From NCBI GenBank assembly GCA_021209875.1, contig JAGYVD010000005.1:4192001-4256000 (forward strand): a stretch of 64,000 nucleotides of DNA, given 5' to 3'. The translations under genes were made by a program, and so were the position numbers. Positions 1 through 9,945 of this stretch are shown in pieces; within the stretch, counting starts at the first letter, position 1, and each line of letters starts with the position of its first letter. The DNA is from Rosellinia necatrix (lineage: Eukaryota > Ascomycota > Sordariomycetes > Xylariales > Xylariaceae). The notes below the pieces were generated by a model. That model searched no databases. It was given only the letters and a program-made list of their open reading frames with translations, and was not told the origin of the DNA.

Positions 1-339
1 TAAAAAATCGATTATATCGCTAGTTATATAAAAAACAAAGCTTTTAAAAATTTTATATTATTTATTATTAATAACTATAATAAACTAAGATTAAAAACTA
101 ATTAAAAATATTAAATTATTTATTTTTATTTTATAATAATTTTAATAAATATAAAAAACTAAAATTAAATATTAAAAGTTAAAGATAATAATAAATAATA
201 AGTTTATATTGTTTTATATTAAGTTTATTTATTAAGCAAACATAGCAAAAATTAATTTAAAATTTTTTAAACAAAATATATATAATAAGTTATTTAAACG
301 TTAAAATAAATTCTATATAAACAAATTATATAACAATAT
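1..339 (+). mobile_element. RIP-degraded element interior, left edge
   Basis: AT-rich sequence with stops in every frame and no recognisable gene. By position and nesting it is probably part of the interior of the element whose 3' LTR lies at 17111-17379, cut here by the solo LTR at 340-594. That assignment is inference. No motif is visible in this piece. Confidence 0.4.
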
Positions 340-594
340 TGATAAGTCTGGTCAGGGGTATGAAGCTGTAAATAGCTGTATTTGCAGTATACTGGTCTGT
401 ATTGTGGTGTTGTATGTGTGTGGTGATCAAGATGGTGGAATTCTAGGTGCAGTCCTAGAATTCCACCTACTAGTACAGGTAGGTGGGTGGGCCTAGCCCA
501 AGTGGGCTAGCCCAGGTGGCCTGGGCCACCTTATCTAATCTTACAGTGGGGCAACCGGTGGTGCCAAGCCTGGCACCCCTTGCCTACTCTAACA
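340..594 (+). mobile_element. Family A solo LTR, 255 bp
   Basis: A GC-richer island with sharp borders in AT-rich DNA. It begins TGATAAGTCTGG and ends CTCTAACA, so it has canonical TG...CA termini. It is flanked by a perfect 5-bp target duplication AATAT at 335-339 and 595-599. The length, termini and duplication are those of a solitary LTR left by recombination between the two LTRs of a retrotransposon. It shows little RIP and contains strong hairpins (434-467 and 515-530). No second copy was seen in the window. Orientation is by the TG end only; no coding sequence supports it. Confidence 0.85.
434..467. repeat. 14-bp perfect hairpin in LTR A
   Basis: The arm GGTGGAATTCTAGG at 434-447 and its exact complement CCTAGAATTCCACC at 454-467 enclose the 6-base loop TGCAGT. 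A second hairpin follows at 515-530, GGTGGCC and GGCCACC around TG. These could fold in the LTR transcript or act as palindromic protein sites. The function is unknown. Confidence 0.9.
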
Positions 595-3500
595 AATATA
601 ATAAATTTTACTGTTTATTATAAATATATATAGCTATACAACTATTAACAGCAGAAAAACTTTATTTAAAATAAAGCTTTAAAAAAATGCAAAATATAAA
701 AAAAAACAAAAAGCTAAAAAAAGTTTTAATTATAGCTGCTAAAAATAGGTTTTAATTAAAAAATATTTATTAATTATAAAATAATAATAAAAAATAACAG
801 CTATTAAATAAACAAAAATAAAATAAAAATTTATAATAAACTAAAACTAAACTAATTTAAAGTTTTTATTTTAAATAACAAATGTTTTACTTATTATAAA
901 CAAAAATATTATAATAATAATTATTTTTATAAAAATAATTTTGATTAACTAAATAATATATATGTTAATATTATTTTATAAAAACTATAAGAACAGATTA
1001 TATAAAAAAATAAAAGTAAATAAAAAAAAGCTTAAAACAATGAAACTTTTTTATAAGCAAAAATATCGGCATTTAATATAATATAATATAAAAAATATTG
1101 TTTAATTTTTTAAAAATATACTAAAAAACCTCCTTTTATAAATTATATTATAATAAATAATAAACTTATATTATTTATTAAAGGTTTAGTTAATATAAAA
1201 ATAAATATATATATTTTAAGCCGCATAATTTTTGCTGCTTAAATAATAAAGTATTTAAAACTTAAACTTATAATAAGTTTTAAGCTACCAATTATTACTA
1301 AATATAATAATAATTTCATTTAATAAATAAACTTAGTTTTAAAATTATATTTTGAAATACTGAAAAGAACTATATGAAAAGTTTTTTAATAATTATTAAT
1401 ATAAAATATAACGTAATTATTAAAAAAAAATATTACAATAATTATAACGTGCTAATAAATTTTTATATAAATAATTTTATTTTTAAACAATTAAAAACTT
1501 AAATACTAAGTTTTTAAATTTTTAATAAATAAAGCAGAAAACTTATTGAAATATTTTAAATATTAAAAAATATTGCTTAAAAAAGCTAATAAACTAAAAA
1601 ATAAAAATATAAAAATAATTAATTTAATTAAATACAACAAAAAAGTTATAAGCTTGAAATATTTTAAACTAAATGTAGCAAAAATTATTTAATTAAAAGC
1701 TATATTAACTATTAAAAACAAAAGCTTAAAAGAACTTTATTTTTTTAAAACTACTTTAATATAAATTTTTAGCAAAAAATAAAACAATGCAGAAAATATA
1801 TAAAATAAAAAAAATATTAAGCTAAAAAGCTAAACTAGTTTTTCAAATAATAAAAACTAGGCCTAAAATAAAAACTCGACTAAAAAAAAACACTTAAAGC
1901 TTTTATTAACTTTAATAAAATATTATTAAACAATATAAATATTACCAAATAAAAATTATAACTATTAAAGCTATAGCTTTTAATATAGTGTTATAATAAA
2001 ATAATATAATATATTATATAAAATTAATAAAATAATAAACAATAAATAATAAACAATAAAATGTTTAAAATAAACTATTATTTAAAAACAAAATAAAATT
2101 AAAAAAATTTACAATAAATTGTTTTAAAAGTTTATTATGAATATTTAAATATTTTTAAAAGCTGTTTTAAATAACCTGTTTTTATATAAGCCAGAAATAA
2201 ATTATCGCTTAATTTTAAATTAAAACTTAAAAATATTAAAATATAGTTTTTTTATAAAATATTATTTAAAAAGCTAAAACCTGCTAATAGTATATTTGCA
2301 ACAACTTAGCAAAAATTTATAAAGCTTACGCTAGTTTTTAAGCTGTTTTTATATTATTTATATAAAAAAATAACAGATTATTATGTTCATATATTAATCA
2401 TAAAAAACTAAACGTTTTAATATAAACAAATTAACATTTGTTGTTATTAATTAAAAAAATATTAGCTTATATAATATAATCTAAAATATTTATTAAAATT
2501 AATATTAAACAGGCGTTTTAGTATATCTATATTATAATAAAAAACCAAAAATTAACTGTTTTTTTAAACGCGATATAAAGCTTATGAGTTTAAAATGCTG
2601 TTTTTAAATTAATTAATAAGCTAGCAACTTTTAAAAATATATTAATAATATATTATAAAAATATTTAAATATGTTTTATATAGCTTATATTAATAATATT
2701 TTAATTTATTTAAATAATAAACTAAAATATTAATATTATATAAATAAAATATTATTATGTTTTAAAAAGCAGGATTATAAGCTGATTTAAAAAATATAAA
2801 TTTTATATAAAGAAAACTAAGTTTTTAAGTTTATTATTAAAATTAAAACGTAAAAATTAATTTTAATAAAATTAAAATTATTTATAATTAAAAATATTTA
2901 AAAAAAATAAAAAAAACGTTATTAAAAGAAAAATAGTTATTTTTAAGTGTTTACAAGTTTTATAAAAGTTTATTAATAAATATAAATAAATAGCTAAACT
3001 ATTAAATAATTTAACTTATATTAAAATTAATCTAATTTAATTAAACTTTTATTAAAAAACGTTTAAAACTTTAAAAATAAACTAATTAGAGCCTTAATAT
3101 TTAAATATTTTAATTATAAAAATAAAATTGAAATAAAAATAAATATATTTAATAGTATAAATACCGTTGTTTTATTATAAAAAACCCGCAAACATTTTAT
3201 AGCAGCTAGTTATATTTTATTTAAAAAATTTTATGATATAAAGTTAAATTATAATATTTATAATAAAAAATGCCAGCAGTGGTTAAAAAGCTGCTTTATT
3301 AAAAAATAAAACTAATAAGCTTATAATAACTGCAGCTATTTTTAGTTGTTATAAATTATATTATATTAAAATATTTTAACATAAAAAGAACTTTAAATTT
3401 AAAACAATCTAAATAAGCTAAGTTTATCGCGTATTATAATTTCAATATTATATATTATTTAAAATTAAAAAATATAATAGCGGATATTTTTTAAATTGAT

Positions 3501-3955
3501 AAAAAGTTAAAAACAGAAAAACAGTAAAAAATAAATAAAAACTATATTTTTTTAAAATTAATAATTTTAAAATAATAAAAATAAATATAAAATATATATT
3601 ATAAAAAATTATATTTTTACTGTTATTAGAAATAATATTTATAAATATAATATTTAAAATTAATTAATATAATATTAGTTTAAATAAATATTAAAAAAAA
3701 GCCCGAGTTCACAAAAACTTTAATTAGTTAATATTAAAAAACCTTTTATTATAAAAAAAAATTAGTTGTTTTTAAGTTAAATAATTTATAAACTTAAATA
3801 ATTAAAAAAGCTGGTATAAAACTAGTAATAATATATTTAAGCCGCAGAAAAATAAAACATTTAATATTCTAACGTTATTAATAGGTAAAGCTGTACTATA
3901 AAATTAATTAATACATAATAAACTGTTTTTATTGTTTTATAAAAGTTTTTTATAA
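595..3955 (+). mobile_element. RIP-degraded element interior
   Basis: About 3.4 kb of AT-rich DNA, visibly richer in A than T on this strand, with no open frame of note. It lies between two solo LTR insertions and is best read as interior of the element ending at the LTR at 17111-17379. Residual C and G sit mostly in AGCT, GCT and ACGTT contexts. I see no surviving protein motif. Confidence 0.45.
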
Positions 3956-4203
3956 TGTTGCACCAGTCACAAATAAGAAGTCGATGCTCCAACAATAAGT
4001 GATGTATTGTACGAAAATCTACAGATGAAAAAGGAAAGAGTAAGTGGGAGGAATTAGCCCACTAGAATTCTGGCTAAGTGTGTGTGGGGTGGGTCCAGTC
4101 TGTGTGCGCTACAGCTGGTCTATGCGTGCCAGTTGACAACAGGTGTACGGATGACCCGCGCGTGCCGCGCATGCCGCGGTTGAAGGGCCAGTCATCCGTA
4201 ACT
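3956..4203 (+). mobile_element. Family B solo LTR, copy 1
   Basis: An island of about 248 bp running from TGTTGCACCAGTCACAAATA to CATCCGTAACT, nearly free of RIP. Flanks are TATAA at 3951-3955 and TATAA at 4204-4208, a 5-bp duplication (a 6-bp TTATAA reading shifted by one base is equally possible). Other copies lie at 18163, 23301, 50876 and, reversed, at 44891 and 51567. The tail is CpG-rich (CCGCGCGTGCCGCGCATGCCGCGG). The element starts with TG but does not end in CA, which is unusual for an LTR. Confidence 0.8.
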
Positions 4204-4511
4204 TATAATAAAACATTAAAAAAGCAGATTTTTTTATTAATATTAAAATATATATAGGAATATATAATAATTAATGTTAAAAACTTTTTAAAAATAAATA
4301 TAAAAATAATATAATACTTTATATAATTAATAAATTATTAAAACTAATATAAACAATTATATATAAAAATTAGTAATAATAAAAATGCTGCTAAAATATA
4401 TTATAAAAGTTTTTATTAAATATATAAATAGCTAGAAATAATAGTTAGCAATAAAAAAAAACAGTTTATTGCTGATTTTATAAACAAGCTATTAAAAATT
4501 TATAGTATAAA
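4204..4511 (+). mobile_element. RIP-degraded element interior
   Basis: Short A-rich stretch between the family B solo LTR and the hAT element. Nothing recognisable. Its last eight bases AGTATAAA are one copy of the hAT target duplication. Confidence 0.45.
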
Positions 4512-4620
4512 CAGGGTTGGCAAATTAGTATGTAGTCCATATACTACAGTGTAGTATACTACTGTAGTATTAGTATACTATATACTACATGTAGTAATAC
4601 TATAGTACTACTGTAGTATT
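4512..4620 (+). repeat. hAT left terminal and subterminal repeats
   Basis: The terminal CAGGGTTGGCAAATTAGTA is followed by about 90 bp made of overlapping GTAGTA, TACTAC and TAGTAT words, many palindromic (for example TACTACATGTAGTA). Subterminal repeats of this kind are where hAT transposases are known to bind; that role is inferred here from family knowledge. The GC content is higher than the surroundings and the array looks little mutated. Confidence 0.85.
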
Positions 4621-4732
4621 TTAATTTATTTTTATTTTTATTTTTATGTAAAAATATATATTTATATTTATATAATAATAATAATAATAATAGTATTAAT
4701 AGTTAAATTAATAAATATAATTATAAATAGAA

Positions 4733-5320
4733 AATTCTTTTATTATTACTAATAAATAAACGTAATATTGAGCTTATATTAATTAGTAATTAAAAATAAT
4801 GTATTAATAAGTAATAGAAATAAATTAAAACAAATCGCAACCAATCGAAGTTTAAAGAATTTCATTATTATTATTAATAAATAAGTGTATTATTAAGTTT
4901 ATATTAATTAGTAATTAAAAATAATATATTAATAATTAATAGAAATAAATCGAAACTAATTAAAACTAATTAAAATTTAAAGAGTTTTATTATTATTAGT
5001 AATAAATAAGTGTATTATTAAGCATATATTAATGAGTAAATAAAAATAATATAATAATAATTAATAAAAACTAATCGAAATTAATCGAAGTTAAAAAGTT
5101 TTATTATTATTAGTAATAAATAAATATATTATTAAGCATATATTAATTAGTAATTAAAAATAATATATTAATAATTAATAGAAATAAATCGTGACTAATC
5201 GAAGTTTAAAAATTCCATTATTATTATTAATAAATAAGCGTATTATTAAGCTTATATTCATTAGTAATTAAAAATAATAAATTATTAATTAATAAAGTGA
5301 AATCGAAACTAATCGAAATA
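4733..5320 (+). repeat. Minisatellite of about 125-bp units, five copies
   Basis: Five head-to-tail units start near 4733, 4858, 4983, 5096 and 5211. Each runs from a TTTTATTATTATT-like stretch through AATAAATAAG, TATATTAATTAGTAATTAAA and AATAGAAATAAATCGAA to an ATCGAAGTTTAAA-like end. The units differ by scattered changes and small indels. The array lies between the left end of the hAT element and the degraded transposase, so it may be 5' untranslated or subterminal DNA. Confidence 0.85.
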
Positions 5321-5411
5321 ATTATTTTAAATATAAATATAGAGTTAGTTTCTAATTTTTGTTTTAAAAAACATTAACATTAAAACATAATAACTTTTAT
5401 TATTTTTATAA

Positions 5412-8260
5412 AAATATAACAATAATTATGTTTATTATTTAAATAATAATAGATTTTTAAGTTATAAAACCGATTTAACTAACGTTTATTCCGATATTTT
5501 AATTAATTCGGTTAATAAAATAATTAATTTTAATACCAAGTTAATTAATTTTAATGCTGAGTTAATTAATTTTAATACTAGGTTAATTAATTTTAATACT
5601 AGGTTAATTAATTTTAATACTAGGTTAATTAATATATCGAATAACAAATCCATATCTGAAAATAATACTAAAAGCTCGAATAATTTAAAAGATTATAATA
5701 AAAGTTTTTCAAATTAAATAATAAAAATTTATTATTTATATAATAAAAAAGGTTTATTTATTTGAACTTTATTATTTATAAATCCTAAAAGAAAAACAGC
5801 AAATATTAGTTTAATATATTAAGTATTTATTTATTTATTTATTTTTAAACTTATTAACTAATTTTTTTAGTTGTTTTTATTTAAAAACAGTTAAAGTTCG
5901 GAAGTTTTAATTTTCGAATTTTTAAAGCATTATAAAATTAAACACTTATATATTATATATGATAAAAAACGAAAAAAAAAAATTAAGTTATTTATTTATT
6001 TAAATATTTATTAATTTTAAAATAAAAATTAAATTGCAAAAACCCGCGAAGTTTTTTAACTTATAAACTTAAAACGACCTTAAAATAACATTATTTTTAA
6101 TATAAACGTTAAAATATTATTAATGATAAAATTTTAAATTTTATTATAAATAATAATTTATTATTTAATATTTTTATTTTTAAATATTTTTGAAATTTAA
6201 ATTTTTTTAAACTATAAGTTTATTTTTATTAATATTTTATTATTTATATTAACTAATAATTATTTTAAAGATTTTATTATGAACTAAAAACTATTAAAGT
6301 TTTATTAGATTTAATTTTTAAACTATATTATTAGCTTTTAATAATAAATTAAAAGCTAATATTAAAGATAATAAAAGCTTTTTATTATTTTTAATATATG
6401 GACTTTAAACTTTTAAACAGCGTTTATAAAGGTCATTTTTTTATTAATTCTAATTTTAATTTAATTTATAAATTAATTAGATTTGAAGAAATAACTAACC
6501 GTTATTTTAGTTTAAATATATTTAATTGTTTTTTAAATATATTAAAACTATATTTAGCTATTACTTTAAATAATATTTTTAAGTATATATTTATTTAAAT
6601 ATTACTATATTTATTTTTAAAAGCTAATTTTTATAATATTACTTAAAATAACGCTTAAAATAATATAACTGTTTTAAAGTTTTTTAAACGGAATTATTTA
6701 AATTTAACATATAAAAACTTTAATAACGATATTTATTATATTTTATATATTTTATATATTACCAATTTAATAGTTTAAAATATATTAAAACAATATATAT
6801 CAATTTTAAATAAAGCAAAAATTTATTTAATTATATGGCTAATTGAACAAATAATATTTAAAATAATAAACATTTAAATAAGTTTATTATTTATTTATTT
6901 ATATATTTATTTATTAACATTTTTTATAAACTTCATTAATTAAATTCGATAAATTGTTATTTTAATAAAATATACTACTAAAATTAAAAATTATTTTTAA
7001 AAGAATTAAAAAACAAAACAAAATCAGGTTTTACTACTTAATTTTAATATTAAAATTTTTTTTTGTGTATGTTTTATTTTAAAACAATTATTGAATTAAT
7101 AAGCTAATTTATTATTAGAGACTATTATTTATTAAAATTCAACTTTTAAAATATTAAATATATTAATCAAATTAAAAAACCTTTTAAATTTATGAATCGA
7201 TTTATTATAAATACTATATTTAAATAAATATATTTAAATTTAATAAATTAATATAGTGTTAAACAGTTATATAATTTATTTAATATATTTATTAAACTAT
7301 TAATAAAACTATAAGCTGAAGTTTACATAATATTATTAAAATTGTTATTATATATTAATAAAATATATAACGATTTAAAAGAATTTATTTGGTATAAGTA
7401 GAATAAAATGCAACAAGATTTTTTTAATAAGTTTTTATTTTTACTTTTAAATTTATTTATAACTATATTAATTTAATATTAAAATTTTTTTTAATTTAAT
7501 TAATATTGTTAATAATAGTATTAAAAATTAAAAAATTTTATTAATTAAATAATTTTTAATTAAAACATATAAGCTTTATATTTTAAGTTTTATATTAGAT
7601 CCCTGTTTTAAAACTATATATTTTAAAAGTAACAAAATATTATATTTTTATTTTAATATTAAAAAGATATTATTTAATTATTTAAACTTAAATTTAATTA
7701 ATAAGTTTATTTATATTTATTTATTTTAATGTTTATTTATTTAAATATTTATTAATAATTAAATAAGTTTTTAAATATAGTTAACCTTACAAATAATAAC
7801 GTTGTTAACAAACTTAGTAATTTTTTGCTAAAAATCCCGAAAATAATTCAGCTAAATTTAATTCAAAAATGAATTTTTATAAATTTATTTTTAATATTTA
7901 TTAAAACAAACAACTATTTTTTAAAAAAGAATTATTACTTTAAAAGTTAATATTAGTTTTATTTTATTTTTATTATTTATTTTTATTTATTTATTAACGT
8001 TTATTTATTGGATTAATTTTTAAAATATTAAAAAAATAACGCTTTTAGTTTTTAATATTATTCATTTTAACTAAAAATATTTAGCTATTCTAGCTACTTC
8101 TGCTACTATTAAACAAGTTTTTATTATTATTAATAATATAATTACTAAAAATAAAAATAAATTTAGTTCTAAAACGGTTAAAGCGTTAGTTTTATTAAAC
8201 AGTTAGAAATTAACTGATTTAAAAGATTTAATTATTAAAAAATACAGATTCTGAAATTAA
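5412..8260 (+). pseudogene. hAT transposase, degraded
   Basis: Coding fossil inside the hAT element. Three blocks with hAT character share one frame. A stop-free run at 6398-6595 holds IYKLIRFEEITNRY and CFLNILKLYLAIT, resembling the region before the hAT DNAxNN motif. At 6758 onward ITNLIV plus NILKQYISILNKA resembles the CxxHxxNL block. At 7565-7639 YILSFILDPCFKTIYFKSN matches the ILDPRxKLxYF block. At 8075-8203 KYLAILATSA and KNKFSSKTVKALVLLNS match the C-terminal dimerisation domain. The codon after LLNS is TAG where the family has Trp (TGG), a G-to-A change; the frame then continues KLTDLKDLII. Many other stops and at least one frame change occur. The N-terminal border is uncertain: an open 101-codon run at 5412-5714, in another frame, may be part of it. 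Confidence 0.85.
5520..5632 (+). repeat. 21-bp tandem repeat encoding a 7-residue unit
   Basis: About five units of TTAATTAATTTTAATACTAGG with few differences. The period is a multiple of three and it lies inside a stop-free 101-codon run (5412-5714), where it reads as repeated LINFNTR. An in-frame period suggests this was coding repeat sequence, perhaps in the transposase N-terminal region, but no start codon precedes it and I cannot prove translation. Confidence 0.8.
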
Positions 8261-8435
8261 AAATAAAGAATATATTATATATAATTAATTTATATTTTTA
8301 TTTTTATTAATTATTTTATTAATATTTATTTATAATTTTATTTTTAATTTATTATAATAATAAAACTTATACCTAGTTATATATATAAAAATAATTTATT
8401 TAAATTATTTAATATCATAAAATTTATTTATATAT

Positions 8436-8607
8436 TTAAATACTATAGTAGTACTGTAGTATTACTATATGTAGTACGTACTAATACTACTGTAGTATTA
8501 GTATTAGTATGTACTACACTGTTGTAGTATTAGTACTGGCACATACTACACTACAGTAGTATTAATATGTACTAATACTACATGTAGTATACTAATTTCT
8601 AACCCTG
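8436..8607 (+). repeat. hAT right terminal and subterminal repeats
   Basis: The mirror of the left end: about 170 bp of TAGTA, GTACTA and TACTAC words ending in TAGTATACTAATTTCTAACCCTG, whose complement is CAGGGTTAGAAATTAGTA. It is longer than the left array and contains GTACTGGCACATACTAC near its middle. The ends match over about 18 bp with small differences. Confidence 0.85.
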
Positions 8608-9741
8608 AGTATAAAGCTAGACTTTTTTGCAGCAAAACATTATTAATTAATAAAACAAGTAAAAATAATATATTAATAAATAAATTGGCAGCTTTAATTA
8701 TATATTAATTATTTTTAAAAAAATTAGTTCAAAGCGTTCTTAATTTTAAACGTTATATACGCGTTTTTATTTTATAAAGCTTTAAAAAAGCTATCTTTAA
8801 AAAAATATATTAATGAAAAACCAATAAATATAATGTTTAATTAAAAGTTTTAAACAAAAATAAAGCAACTATAAAAAAAAACAAGCTAAAAAAAATGTAT
8901 TAAAAAAAAAAGCTTGAACGTTTAAAAAAAAATTCTGTAACTATGTTAAAGAAACAAAAATATAAATATAGAAAATATAATAATAAATAATTATATAAGC
9001 TAATAAAAATTATATATTTATGCTGCAAAAAAAACAAAACAGACCGATTAACTTAACAACAAGCTAAATTATTTAATAACACAACAAGCTTATAAAATTA
9101 TTAATAATAAAACCGACCGTTTTAATATATTTAAACTAATAATATAATAAAAGAACAGCTAATTTTACGCTAAACAATTATAAAAATACGTTAATAATTT
9201 TTATTTAAATAAAAAATGGTTTAATTAAAAACAAAAAAATTAATAAAGCGTTTTAAAAAAATATAGAAAATTTTATGATTAAAAATTAAAAAAAACTATT
9301 TTATAAAATGTTTTAAAAAGCTAAAAATAATAATAATTAATATTTAGCAGCTGATTTAAAAAACGTTTTAGTTAAGCTAAAAAGTATTATAATAAATACT
9401 TAAAAACATAAAGCTATTAAAATAGCCATAAAATTAAATTAAAGCGGCTAAAAAATTATTTATTAAAAGATATAAAATAATAATATATTAAAAAATAAAA
9501 CATAGCTAAAATTATAAATAAAGCATAAATAGCATAGTAAATAGCTTAATTGAAAAATAAATTAAACAAAAATTAACTAATTAACATAATAAATATAAAA
9601 CTAAGAATTAAAAACTTTGAAATATTAATTAATTATATACGCCGAAAATATTTTTTTACTGCTTAAAAATATTAATTTAAAACTTTTCAGTTTAAGCTTT
9701 AAATATAACATAAGCAGTTTTAAAAAAAAAATCAGCTTAGC
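8608..9741 (+). mobile_element. RIP-degraded element interior
   Basis: A-rich DNA starting with the second AGTATAAA copy of the hAT target duplication and ending in TTAGC (9737-9741), the first copy of the duplication of the next element. It continues the host element seen before 4512. No protein motif is visible. Confidence 0.45.
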
Positions 9742-9945
9742 TGAGAGGTGCACTATAGGGGGTGTAAAGTGTGTATGGTAAAAGATGAAGGACTAGCAAA
9801 TTTAGGCTAAGCTAAAGTTCTACTTAGGTGTGGGCTAGGGCTTATATATATAGGGCTAGGCTTAATTAAGTTGTGCGTATAGCTATAAGCTATAGCATTT
9901 TAAGCGAGAGGCTTATATAAGCGATTTTTTTATACGTGCGTATTA
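9742..9945 (+). repeat. Family C LTR, left
   Basis: The outer (left) part is almost unmutated: TGAGAGGTGCACTATAGGG, then GATGAAGGACTAGC. The inner end is mutated: the run seen as GCGCTCCCTCTACGCGCG in other copies reads GCGATTTTTTTATACGTGCG here. The TTATATAAGC palindrome near the inner end could be a TATA box. Confidence 0.88.

Larger units (their letters stand above)
4512..8607 (+). mobile_element. Complete hAT-superfamily DNA transposon, RIP-inactivated
   Basis: A 4096-bp element bounded by inverted ends: left CAGGGTTGGCAAATTAGTA, right (complement) CAGGGTTAGAAATTAGTA. It is flanked by a perfect 8-bp target duplication AGTATAAA at 4504-4511 and 8608-8615. An 8-bp duplication and CAGGG-type ends are hallmarks of hAT transposons. 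Both ends carry about 110-170 bp of short palindromic TAGTA/TACTA repeats. The interior holds two tandem repeat arrays and a degraded transposase with hAT motifs. It was inserted into the same host element that also received the B solo LTR and the family C element. It has no intact transposase and cannot be autonomous. Confidence 0.93.

Noticed and set aside
4733..5632. CRISPR-like or centromeric satellite array
   Set aside because: The repeats are contiguous tandem units without spacers, confined to the inside of one transposon.
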